A DNA stretch of 64,000 nucleotides from Pipra filicauda (lineage: Eukaryota > Chordata > Aves > Passeriformes > Pipridae), in NCBI RefSeq assembly GCF_003945595.2, contig NW_024104665.1:649651-713650 (forward strand). Direction: 5' to 3'. Position numbers and translations under genes: made by a program. The notes beneath the pieces are model-generated. The model saw nothing but the letters and a program-made list of their open reading frames with translations, did not search any database and was not told where the DNA came from. This document shows positions 24,858-36,402 of the stretch, in pieces; within the stretch, counting starts at the first letter, position 1, and every line of letters begins with the position of its first letter.

Positions 24858-25782
24858 GACTGTACCATTGTAGAGTAAGTAAGACTATAGTAATGTAAGT
24901 TAAGTATTAAGAGTAGAGTTAAGTTTGTGATGATGCTATATTGATGTGTAGTAGAGAGATTTTGATTATATTTTAGTTTATTGAAGATTGAATGTTGATT
25001 AGAGTTTTTTTCAGTTGTTGTGATATGTTGACATTTCGCAGGAGCGAGGGGTGGAGTGTTGTAGTGGTTTGAACCTTGTTCTCCCCAGAGGCTAAGAGAA
25101 GTGGTAGACCCCAAGGGGTGGAAACCCCTGGAAGTTTTGAAATTCTGCCCAATGGGCGCTCCTGCAGAAATGTAAACATACCACAACCAGACCGGAAGAG
25201 TTGTAGTTTGGGTGGTTGTTGTAGGAGAGGTGGCCATGTTGTAGAGCCACGAGGTAGGGGCTCTGAGGCCCTTGGGGCCTCTGGCCCCTCCCAGCCTCTG
25301 GCTGGGGGGCTGCAGGGACCTGGAACAGCATAAAGCTGGGCTAGGTGCCTGTAGTTATGCTGGGAGATGTTTTTCTCCATGGGCGCAGAGCAGCAGCCGA
25401 CGCTGACCAGAGAAACGGTGGCAGAGAGCCAGAGATAAGGACCTGAACTGGAGGAGCAGCAGTTTTACACATGCAGCACCGCAGAGGAGACTCCTGGAAG
25501 GAGAGTCGAGGAAAGGAGAGCCAGCAGCTGAGAGCTACAGAGTTCTTGGGGGTAAGACTGATACCAGATCCCCAAAACTCCTTTGAGACCTCCTGGAAGG
25601 AGGAAGATGATGGACTCTTACTTGAAATAGCCTTGAAGTGCGACATGCACTGTAGAAAGGAGCTAGAGAGCTCCGAGAGGAATGCAGGGGGAGTTGACCT
25701 TGGTTTCCCCCCCCCTCGCACTGCTGCCACGGTGGCAGCCGGAGAGACAGGGCACAGAGGCCCTGCAAGAGATACCAGACCG

Positions 25783-25810
25783 TCACGAAGACCCCCCTGT
25801 GTCTTCGTGA
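25783..25810. repeat. Hairpin inside the TIR element
   Basis: TCACGAAGAC at 25783-25792 is perfectly complementary to GTCTTCGTGA at 25801-25810, a 10-bp stem with an 8-base loop. It lies in the GC-rich middle of the element and could form in a transcript. Its function is unknown. Confidence 0.7.
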
Positions 25811-26079
25811 TATGACGTGGTGAAACGACCTTGTCTGGGGTTACGAAGCCCACGGAAGACCCCTCGGTTGTGAGGCGATGGGGCCGAGAGAGAGGCTTGG
25901 ATACCTCCCTCGTGAGTGCTGGCAGAAAGCCAGCTATCAACTGCTGCATGCGTGAGATGAGGAGAAACCTGCTGCATTAGAAGATCCTGCTGCTTAAGGA
26001 CTGGAAGGGATCTGTCCTTCTTTCCCTCCTGGACTTTTATTTGGAGGGGAGAAGAGATCTGATCCATTGTAAATACATA

Positions 26080-26099
26080 TGTCATGGTAGAGATAGTTT
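26080..26099 (+). repeat. Internal copy of the element terminus
   Basis: TGTCATGGT followed by AGAGATAGT repeats the element's outer end in direct orientation, with a one-base gap and one change. It lies about 80 bp inside the right TIR. It may be a relic of nested insertion, an internal binding site, or chance. Confidence 0.45.
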
Positions 26100-26179
26100 G
26101 TGATCGTGTGTATAATGTGATGTTATATTTATTTGTACAGTCATTGTAATATATTCCCTTTCCCCCACTTTGAGTCTGG

Positions 26180-26278
26180 TGTGTTTTGTCTGGAAAAACC
26201 CATCTCACATTAGGTTGAGATGTGGGAGGGGGGATGGAGCTAAGGAATTGGATTTTGGGACTATCTCAAACCATGACA
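26180..26278 (-). repeat. Right terminal inverted repeat
   Basis: Reverse complement of 24759-24857 with three substitutions. Immediately followed by the TTGTC flank. Confidence 0.92.
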
Positions 26279-26283
26279 TTGTC

Positions 26284-26661
26284 TGAACTTGTCAACTTGT
26301 CTGAAGTTATCATTTACTGACCATGCGAAGAAATCAGGGATGTTCAGGTGAGGGACACTAGGAAGGAGTGTTTTTGCTGATCACTGAGTAAGATGAGACT
26401 CACCTGTGAAGCAGGGTACAAAGGAGTTTTTGTACAATTTTCATCCGCTTTTCTTCTGACACCGTTTCTGATACAGCCAGATCTAAATTCATCCCAGTGG
26501 CTACTCCAAAGATGAGTTGTATTTGGTCCATTGAATTTGTGACTTAGAGGCTAAAAGAAGACATACATGTTACAGAAGTGTTACCTGTGACTGATTGAAG
26601 AGAAAAAAGAATTCAGTCCCTTGTCCCAGCCTGTTCATCTCTGTGGGCTTTTCTTCCTTGT
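26284..26661. other. Non-coding gap between TIR element and CR1 fragment
   Basis: Unique-looking sequence; nothing recognised. Confidence 0.5.
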
Positions 26662-26775
26662 CAGAGAATCACAAAATGGGTAAGGTTGTACGGAACCAGA
26701 GCAGGTCATCTGGTCCAACCCCCCTGCTCAAGCAGCGTCATCCTTATGCACAGTGCACAAAACTGCATCCAAATT
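26662..26775 (-). mobile_element. CR1 3'-end fragment
   Basis: Read on the plus strand, this begins like the reverse complement of an avian CR1 3' end (AGAATCACAAAATGGGTAAG, then a GGTCATCTGGTCCAACC-type stretch and CCCCTGCTCAAGCAG). That order places the CR1 3' end on the left and the element on the minus strand. Resemblance fades past about 26775. Short and clearly diverged, so an old 5'-truncated insertion. Confidence 0.8.
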
Positions 26776-29011
26776 TATTTTTTTCAAGGCTCTAGCTAAA
26801 GGAAATGGACAACCTGGAATACATCTTAAAGATATTTTCTTCCCGTCCTCTCCACTTAACTGAATCCTGAAATGTTTTTCCCTGGCATTCTTCCTGCCTG
26901 TCTCCCCCATCGTGCTCTCATAGGACTGTTGTTACACACAGAAAGTTGTCATTGTGATGGACAGGAGTGACTTGCACAGGAGTGACTTTGTAAGGCTCAG
27001 TCCGGTGTGGAGAAATGTAGTGTTAGACGCGGAAGGAAAAGGATCAGCATCAGCACAATATCCAAGGAACTGATGTCTTTTTCAGAGTTATGCTTATCCG
27101 TACTCTCAAAGCATGCCTTTCATAGTGCTTCTTTCACCTGCAAGCCTTGAAAACCCCAGCCCCTGGTGGGCTGCCTCCCTTTGCATCAGTCCCCATTTTA
27201 CCACACAGCCACTGCTGTCTGTGTGGTCTTTGAAATTCGCACAGCTTGGTGGCAACCAGTAGGGAGGGAAAATAACGTGTTTTATTTATTTAGAGTCAAG
27301 CACAGTTTAAACTCCATTCTAAATAAATAAAAACTCCTAGCCAGATTTATATAAATAAAAAAGCAGATTTTCCCCTCTCTTTTGGCTGCTGTTGAACAGC
27401 ATCAGTTTCAAGACCACACAAGGAGCTGTGTCGACATCTCAGAAATGTGCAGTAGAAGCAAAGGTAGGAGGGGTAAGAAGGATCTTGATAACTTACTTTG
27501 GACTTCTAATCCATGGAGGTTTCCTGTGGACATAAAGGAGTAGTCCTGACACTGTGGTGAGTTAAAAAGTTAGAAAACTGTGAGCATCTTAGGTCTGTAA
27601 CACAGGAATATTTCTATAAAAGACCAGTTTTATTTCAGATGGTTCATCCACTCAACCAAGTCATCTGTGCAAATTGTAGGATTAGTTGACAGAGGTGAGC
27701 ACTGTTATTTCAGTCTACTAGTATGGCCTAGAGGTCATGGAGCACCTATAAAAGGCAGTGATTTGAGGAAGAAACATTTTATTCTTAGGAGGTTGGTCAC
27801 ATTTGTCTTTTGGGGCTTGAGTTTGGATTATACAAAGGTTCCCAGTTTCCATCAAATGGTGCTCCCACACAGGTGCTGACAGTGCCATGTCTCCTATTAC
27901 AACCATCACTTAGGGAAACTCCAAGCATGGTTTCATTTTCTTGGGAGTGAAATGTATTATGTCTGCACAAGGCTTCAGATCTCTCCTCACTTGCAGACCT
28001 GCCAAGCTATCAGGAAGAGTGACAAGCAGCTGCTATGTGGAGCACCTGGGTTTTGTTACTCGAGATGAGAGATCATAACAGGCCTTAAATAGATATCTAC
28101 TTTAAGTGGGTTCTCCTTGTGGCAGCATTTACTGCGCTACTCGTGGATGAGGATGGGCTGGAGAACAAGGATTCTGCTGGTTGCAAGATTAGGCCGAGAA
28201 CAAAAATAGCCCAGTTAATGATTGTTATTTTGTGACTGGTCAGAGGCCACTACAATTTTGATAAAAAAAATAAAAATCAAAGAAACACTCTTGCAAAGCA
28301 AAGCTTTTCTCACAGCTCATTACCTCTTTCATATTCTGAACTTCCTTGGGCTGGCGGACAAAATGATCAACAGATGTTAGTCCCATTGAGGAAAAATTTC
28401 AAAGAATAATTTTTAAAACATGTCTTTTTATAGCTTGCTTTTCCCATTTTATATATTGTATTTAAAGTTATGTATGGTCACATATCCCACAATACTTTGG
28501 GTTGTCTTGTTTTGTTAGTAAAACACCAACTCACTTTTCTCTTCCCGGTTAATGACACTGCTAAGGTCACAGCTTGTCATAGGCAATGGTGTTGGTACTC
28601 CTAAACATCTTCCCTAAACTCTTCTCCTGAGGGTAGTACATCTCAAGGCTGTATTGCTCTATGGTCCAGTTAGCAGTAAAATGCCATTTTTCTTTGCACA
28701 GATGAAGTAATTACCTACTTCTACGTGTGCCGGGCCAACTTGCAGATGATTGCTTCAGCTACCAGAAACTTCAGATATTGCAAATGGTCTTTGTCTCAGC
28801 CCGCTCAACCCAGAGACGTGAAGAGTTTCCCTCCTGGTTCTAGCTAGTGGTGGCTCAGTGAGTCTTTTTCCTTGAGAACACTCCTTGCCTCACTAGAAAG
28901 AACATACACTTTGAAAATGCTACTTAAGGGTAATTATTCCATTTAGTTCTTATTATTTATATCAGTTAAGCAAAAATTCTTACTAGTTCTTAGTAACTTT
29001 GAAGGTGGGCA
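26776..29011. other. Non-coding DNA, no gene seen
   Basis: No recognised gene. Contains AATAAATAAAAA-type A/T-rich runs near 27285-27362 and an A-run near 28262-28275. Confidence 0.55.
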
Positions 29012-29103
29012 CTTGGTGGTGGACTTGGCAGTGCTGGGTTAATGTTGGACACAATGATCTTAGAGGTCTTTTATAACCAAAATGATTCTATAGTTCCATG
29101 ATG
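29012..29103 (+). mobile_element. CR1 3'-end fragment
   Basis: The sequence follows the CR1 3' untranslated end: GGTGGACTTGGCAGTGCTGG, then GATCTTAGAGGTCTTTTATAA, then a decayed ATTCTATAG-TTCCATGAT tail. It is less than 100 bp, severely 5'-truncated and diverged. Orientation is plus. Confidence 0.82.
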
Positions 29104-30725
29104 CATGAAGATAGGTAGTGTGGCACAGGCTCACACTGCCTGCCTTCATGAATTTCAGGGCCCCTCAGGTTGTTCCAGGTGTAGGGAAGTGGATTCCATT
29201 TTTATGTATGCCTATTATTACTTCAAAAAGAGATGATACATTTAGAAAACCTTAATGTAGGGAGCTAGGACAGATAGTGCAACATACTTTCAAACTTGAA
29301 TTATATTGATTTTTAAAAAAATTTTCCTTCTTTAAAAAAACCATTTATTTAATGCTTTCTGCTATGGATAATGTCAGTGACAGTGGACTGTATGTGCAAT
29401 AAACAGCTTTTTGTGGTTATTAAACACCTAGATCTTGCCTTGCAATTTAATCAGCCACAAGGTCATTTATTGCATTTTATGCTGAGCTGCCATGAAGGGT
29501 GTCACTTATCACTGGTCTAAGTAACCACATCAGAGACCATTCATTTTCACAACACAGAACAAAAATTATTTACCTGATTTTAGCTCTCAATAGTAATGAG
29601 AGATGTTTAAGGCCTTAAAGATAATTCAATGTGTGAGTTTTAATTAATTTCTAAATATGATAGCTGAGCTATTAGAACTGAACCAGAATGCAGGTGGTTC
29701 TATACCTTTTTTGTTGGTGACTATGATACTATCTGGCAAGAATGGGCTCCTGGAGAAATTCTGTGCAAGTTTACATAAAACAAACAGCAGATTCAGGTCT
29801 TGGGATTCTCAGGGAGATGGAGCTGCTCTTCCATTTTAATTATTTTAATGGAATTCAGTGTAAATATTAGTTCTGAAACATCAAAAAAATTCTAAGAAAT
29901 AAAAAATGAAATCCTGCAGGAGGCTATGTTTAAGGAGAATAAGCATAATAAGCTGTGTAACTGTAGGCAGGCTAATCTGGTACTGATTCAGAACAAAAAA
30001 AAATCATTAAAATCTTCTTAGGACATACAATTAGCTAAAGATTGTAAAGTAATTGCTGTCAATGAAGATACTTCTATTTAAATCTGCTCTTGTCAAATAA
30101 CTGGATTAGATTTCAAATATTGTGGGCAAAGTTAAATGTGATGACAAGCTGCTCACTTAATAAATTAGATTAAGATAATTAGCAGGAGATAAAAGCACTC
30201 CATACTGCAAGGATTAAAAATATTTTGTAAGAAGTATCTATAAAAAGGTTATCATCATCATAAGGACAGAAAAGTGTTTTTGTTCAGGAAATCAGTCAGG
30301 CTTATTGCTAGTCCACTGCTATTCATTTGACTCTTTTCTTCGAGTTATTTGTAAATAATTATGAAGCTATTGCTAAAAAAATATTTTGATGGAATCTCAT
30401 TTTGTTCTGGTAGGACCTTTTTGCTAACCAGGGGGTACTGTTTGATAAGAGTATGTTTGGAAGAACAGAAATTTTATCACAGACAAATGTGAGCCCAAAG
30501 GTGTGTATTTAAGAGAAAGAAGGCCTCCCATGTAAGATTTCTGAATGCTAGAAATTGGTGATCCTGGAAGTTTTAGAGTACATGGTAGTCACCTAAGCTA
30601 ACACGAGCTTTTAGGCTGCTTTTAGGGGCATGACTACAGTATTGTGTGAGCAGGTGGGAGAATATTGTGTAGGACTGGAGAGCTGATTATTGTGGTAGAT
30701 AGGACTGATGAGCTCTTTATTAGAT

Positions 30726-30778
30726 AAGCAGGTTAATTTCTGGTGTCTCTTAGCAAAGGGGATGATAAACCAAGAAAA
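30726..30778 (+). repeat. Diverged direct repeat, copy 1
   Basis: This 53-bp core matches 31953-32005 at 48 of 53 positions without gaps, and weaker similarity extends on both sides to roughly 100 bp or more. It belongs to an unrecognised dispersed repeat or an old local duplication. Confidence 0.7.
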
Positions 30779-31952
30779 TATGGGTTAAAAAACTGCAGGA
30801 GTGCTCTAAGGGTCTATTGATACTACAGATGTTTAAGACTCTCAAATACAGTTTATAACTTTCATGTATAGCACACAATAGATACCAAAATATCTGGTGT
30901 TATAATTTTATCTATAAATATATAAGCATTTGTATAAAGAAGGATGTATATATGTGTACCTGTAAGCCTGGGAGGTTTGTGGTAACACACCTTCTCAATT
31001 ACAACAGCATCCATGTAAAAATCTTAGCCACTTAAAAGAACAAATTAATTCTGTTATTAAGTTGTTGTAATTAAACTTGCTTTACCTCATACAATATTTT
31101 TGCGCTTAAAATGCAGCAGTATCTGGTGTGACTAATATTATGTATACAACTATAGCTCCAGACAAGCTTCATTGATCTCGGTGGCATAGCGGACAGTAGG
31201 ACTTGGCCCTCTAAAATTCAACATGTCAATCCTAAAATAATTTAAAAAGGAATTTCTATTATCTCCTCCTCCTCCACACTGTTTGTAACCTGAGAGCATC
31301 CATGTGGCTAAAATACAGACTTGTCTTCTCTAAGTTGAAGACATTCTGCTCATATCAGTGGAGAAACAAACTACAAAATAAGGCCACCAGATGTTCAAAA
31401 ATGTTTAAAGTTCCCTTTTTGGAAAGGTAGAAAATTAAATGTTAAATAAACATTAAAATGCTATTTTTTCTATATAACTATTCATTTTAATGGCACCCCA
31501 AGAGTTCATCCAAAGGTCTCTGGGTCACTAGGGAGAAAGTACAGTATATTTTGGCTTCATAGCCTTCGACTTGCTACAAAGAGCTAATTCTTCCAATTAA
31601 CGAAATAAATGTTGCTGATATAGATGGATTGACAAATTAGTTTCAAAGCTAGTTTACTGAAGCAGATAGCAAGTCTGATATGGCTAGAATGCTGTAAGAG
31701 GCCTCCCCTGGCAGGAAACACTGTTAATGACTATTCACACCTAGTTTACTCCTTTGGATATTTTCTGTCCACAGTAGAACTGCAACAAAACTAGGAAGTG
31801 TGAAGACTTTTTGTCATGTAAGGCTTTCAATAGGGCTTTCTGTTTAGGGCAAAAGAAACCCAATGGGACAAGATACTCAGACAAGCTGAGGTAGCTGTAT
31901 GTCTGGTATTCCCTGTTGGGCATACTAAAGTTTGATGTACTATTTAATAGAA

Positions 31953-32005
31953 AAGCAGGTTAATTTATGGTGTCTGTTAGGAAAGGTGATCATAAACCAA
32001 GAAAA
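31953..32005 (+). repeat. Diverged direct repeat, copy 2
   Basis: Partner of 30726-30778, offset 1227 bp, same orientation. See that entry for identity and extent. Confidence 0.7.
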
Positions 32006-33399
32006 CACAAGAAAATAATTTCAGGGAATGCTCTGAAGTTTACTGTACTTGTTCTGTGATCAGATGCTGAAAAGTTAAATAGAGCAAGGAAACTTAAGGG
32101 AGAATTTCGAGGCTACAAGTCTTTTTATGTGGGTAAAAGACTCTTGGAAACAGTATGCTTTCCTTTCAAAAATACATTCCTCTCCTTGGGACAGCATCCT
32201 GAAATAGCTACATTTTAATTCAGTTTGCAACAGTTTATGGGAGCGGATGTATTGCAATGTTGGTATTTCAGGAGTGGATCAGCTCCATGGATTAATGCAT
32301 TTACATGCCTTTTTAATGGTGGAGGTGGGTTACTGCACACCTGAGACCCTCTGTAGGGCATATTGATGTCTGGCTGCAATTTTTGGGCTTTACAACTTTT
32401 AGCTAACTAATGTGATAGCCTCTCTGTTTCCAGACAGGAAATAACACTCGCTGTCAGCTGTACTGTATGTAGTGATGGAAGGTGTGTTCTGCCTTGATAC
32501 CTAAAGACATAAAAGGGGTTGCAGAGAAAAGTCTGAGGCTTTCAGCTGGTGCCCATCAGTGTAACGTCAGAGGGCTGTAAGGTGATACAGGATGTTGCAC
32601 ACTGCAGTAATCTGGATAGAGCAGAACTGGCTTTAAATCTGCTACTTGATGGACCGCAGTCAGACCTCCTACAGCACAGTGCTCAACCAGGTCTTTGCCA
32701 GAGCACAAATATGTATATAGCAAATGCAGGGATCCGTGTTGCTGTAGCTAAGCTGCTTTTTTCCCCCCATGTGTTTGCTTGTTTGGAGCCTGGTCAGCTA
32801 TGTGCTGTGCTGTGCTAGATACCAAAGAAATGCCGCAACTGGGCAGGAAGCAGTAGTAGAATTATCATTCATGGTCTCCGAGTCCAGCTCAGTGAGAATA
32901 ACAACTTCAAGACGTTGAATTGAATTTCTTTGCTACTGTATGAACTTTAGTGTTAATTAGCTGTGTGAGCAGACACCTGTGCAGAACTAGCTAAACCTCC
33001 AAATCCTGACTGGACATTGCTCTATGGGGAAAAAACTTGCTTGTCATTTACGTTCTGGTAGTAACTTAGTCATAAAAACAGTTATATTTCTGATACATGT
33101 GGATAACCTCTTATTGTTTAGAGAGCCCAGGAGAGAAATCTATGCAACATGCCAACACAAGAATTTTGTTATCCCTTCTCTTGGGAGAAAAGTATGCAAA
33201 GAAAATAATTAATTTGTTGTTTTAAGAAGAATATGTTTACCTTCTAAGAATTACATATCACAGATTGGTTTGATTGCTATCATTAGCCTATCTGCTGCTG
33301 CAGTGTTTGCTTTGTTTCTTAAAGAGAAAAAAAATGTGGTGGCATATCTCAAACACCTGGGATATGAAGAGTATAGATTCGTATTAAAAGGCTGGGTTT

Positions 33400-33423
33400 T
33401 TGTTGTTGTTGTTGTTTTTTTTT
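33400..33423. repeat. TTG microsatellite with T run
   Basis: Four to five TTG copies running into a T homopolymer. Confidence 0.8.
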
Positions 33424-36331
33424 TAATTTTGAAGACTGAATAAAACACAGTCTCCACATTTTCCAGCTGTGCTCTGTCTACAGATTGCTCTAGAATTTCT
33501 GTGCCTTCGACCTCATCTCTCTCTTTTTAATTTTTTCCCCTCCAAACACTTCCAAGAGCCAAGAGGATAGTTGCTGTTATGCAATAAAGGCTCTGAAAGG
33601 AAAAGAATAAATTAACATCAAATGGGTTTCTCCTTCTCCCACTCTGCCTACAGAATGTCTTAAGGAGACCACAGCACAGTATCAGTACTGCCTCCTTACA
33701 CATTCTGTATCCCAAGAACCCTTCCGATTGCTTTGCAACCTCCAATAACTTCACTCCAAATAAAACTCCTAGTTTTGTCTTTCTTCTGTGAAATTATTGG
33801 TGGTGTCTTCTGGAAGGTGCAAATTGATGAATTCCCTCAGTTCCTCTTCATGTCTGAAAGAACTGGGATTGTCAAGTACTTTTCAGGGGCTACATAAGGA
33901 CACCCTGCTTTAATTAATATCCAGTTGGATTCAGATAATGGCATCTCGTGTTTCACACTGTTAAAAAAACTGGTATATGCCTGATGTCACCTGTCTTTGT
34001 CAAGGGTACCCCACTGATGTTGTTTCTATCTAGCCTACATACTAAAGAAAGAGTGTAAGTAAAATGTCAGCACTTACTGACATTTTTGTTGTAACTTACT
34101 GACAGCATTGTTTTTCAGTTAATAGTCTTCAGCAAATCAAAGGCTTATGGTTACCTTACATTTCTTGGTTCAGGTAACAGAGGTGAGGACTGACTTTTGG
34201 AAGAACACTTTCCTCGGCGTGGCAACACCTCTGGTTGTAGCTGACTTGTGGGTCCTTCCTCAGCTTTACAGAGACCTATGAGATACAAAAAGCTGACAAA
34301 AAGGTGAATGTAAAGTTCATTGGACAAAGATGGGATTTATTTCTGAACGTCAAAGTGACAGCTTGTTTTGCCATGATTAACAAGGGAAAAAAACCTCTGA
34401 TGCTTGTGGTAAGAGAATATGGCTGAGAGAATGGAGGGATGGCACTTTAGCTGCACTGTGCTAATCTTTGTAGCTTTCCTTTGTCTTTTATGAGAGAAAA
34501 TAACCATGTTTAGAGCTCATTGAAAGCAGCCAGAAAACTCTTGTCACTACATTGTATTAGCTTTGATCTGGTGTACTTGATTATGTATCTTTTGTTTATT
34601 ACAGGCTCTCAGTTTTGGTTCTTTACTCTAAAAATTATACTCAGAGTATTGAATCACTTTTCTCCATATCAGCGGATCTGCTTATTGACATCTTGTTAGA
34701 GGCCTTTGCAAATAGTCTTCAAAAAGGAATAAATGAAAGACACCGGTGAAAAGTGAAGTTTGACCAGAGGGCAAAGTTCTGTCAAAAACACTTTATCTTT
34801 CTTTGTTACTGAGACACGACCAGATGTTTGTTTATAACAAAATGCTTGCATTGGGATTTTTGAAAGCCCAGATGAAGAAAACTATCTAATTGCTTCTAGG
34901 AATGCAGTCATGTGCTAGCTGCAACCTGGGTTGATGTACCTTCAAATACTATATCTGGAGATTCTGCGAGTGGAATAAAAGTGTATACGTTTTTGCTGAA
35001 AGGAGATAGGGCTGTTAGTTCAGACACACACTGAACATCTGCTGTGCCTGAGCCTTGTGGTTTGACTAAATTAAAATGTCACATTAAAATGATCATCAGT
35101 CAATCAGAATGCTTCCTCACTCTGAGAGACATAACATCACGCTCAGTGCTGCAGCTTCCAGAGAAGTCAATGTGTTATGCTCAGAAAAAGAAATCAGAAC
35201 AGTGAAATGTTTCACAACTGGGGTTTGTTTGACTTGTGTGACATCACAGACTAATGTTTAACCCAGGATCAAGCAACTTGGATTTTGTTGTCCCAAATGA
35301 TTTTAAATCTCGCTAATTATTTTAATTATAAATTTTGATTATTTTAATCTTGACTATTAACTCTAGTTAGCAAAATGAAATGTAACTAATATTCTAACTT
35401 TTGGAGAGTTTCCAATCAATAAAGCTGTAGCACAGACCACAAATTTGTGTTGTTTCAGCGGCACAGAGATCATTTTCCTTTTATTTAAACTCCTGGATAG
35501 CTACTTAAGACTATCAGACTACAGGTCTTATGAATTATAGAAGCAGAAATTGCCAGAGAAGCTCTGTTTTATTAATAAAAAGAAAGGCATTACTAAAAGA
35601 AAACCCAATTCTGCCAGAAAAATTAAGATAACCTCCTTTCAATTAGCATTTAGCTGTAAGTTGTCCATGGCAAGGGATTATTTCTATAAGCACAATACAA
35701 TTTGCTAAAAATTAAGTAAACGTTTGTCTGAAATACCTTATGCGATGACTTGCAAGGCCTTTTGCTGTATAAATTTTGAATTACTTAGAATTAAAAGCCT
35801 TCTTGCATTTATGAAAACATTTAACAAGTTCAGTTTTGGTTTTTTAATGAAGTAAAGAAGGTGTATTTTCTTTTGCACAGTGCATGTAACAATGTAATTT
35901 CTCAAGTCTATTTAATGTAGACTAGTCATAAAATGTATTGAGCACTGTTGAAGTACTGTGCTAATTAAAAAAATTTCCATAAATCAACATAGAGCAAGCT
36001 GCTGTCCCCTTTCAGAAATGCCCACTGTATGTTGAGGAAGCATCTGGTGCAATTTGGATGGTTTTTTGTCAATTAATTCAATAGCCAAATGTGAAAAAGA
36101 GCTTACTGCAAATATTTCAAAATTCTTGCTGATGGAAGTTACAGACCTGTATTGAGAGACTGGAATCAAGGGACAGATTATGCCCATTTGGAGCCTGAAG
36201 TACGTTATAGCATATGGATCCTGTGTGCTTCTTCTGCCCCCCTTCTCATTCCTTCCCTCACACACTCCTGGAACTGCAATGAGAGGAATTCTTCCTTCTG
36301 CGGAAGCATCAGTGATCCTTTTCCTTTGCAG

Positions 36332-36402
36332 ACAGGGGATTTCTTGGAAGACCAGACAGCTGTGCTTTGGAGGCTTGGCCTGCCTGCTGCACCTTTCCCT
36401 GG
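36332..36402 (+). other. Weak candidate exon
   Basis: A pyrimidine-rich acceptor (TCCTTTTCCTTTGCAG) ends at 36331 and a TGG|GTAATA donor follows at 36403. The 71 bp between is GC-richer than its surroundings and open in at least two frames. No protein family is recognised. Such decoy pairs are common in long introns, so this is only a candidate. Confidence 0.15.

Larger units (their letters stand above)
24754..26283. mobile_element. 1520-bp element with 99-bp terminal inverted repeats and 5-bp target duplication
   Basis: The element spans 24759-26278. Its ends read TGTCATGGTTTGAGATAGTC on both strands, and the inverted match extends 99 bp with three mismatches (left-end positions 24794, 24804, 24820), all C/T transitions. 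It is flanked on both sides by TTGTC (24754-24758 and 26279-26283), a plausible 5-bp target-site duplication. The interior has no recognisable transposase, gag or pol, so the copy is non-autonomous. Two readings are possible. One is a solitary LTR-type element: the TG...CA ends and 5-bp duplication would suit an endogenous retrovirus LTR of the ERVL kind. The other is a non-autonomous DNA transposon with long TIRs. The near-identical ends suggest a fairly young insertion. Confidence 0.85.

Noticed and set aside
25341..25949. A 202-residue minus-strand open frame inside the TIR element
   Set aside because: It lies in the GC-rich middle, where stops are rare. No transposase, gag or pol motif is visible, and other frames are open there too.
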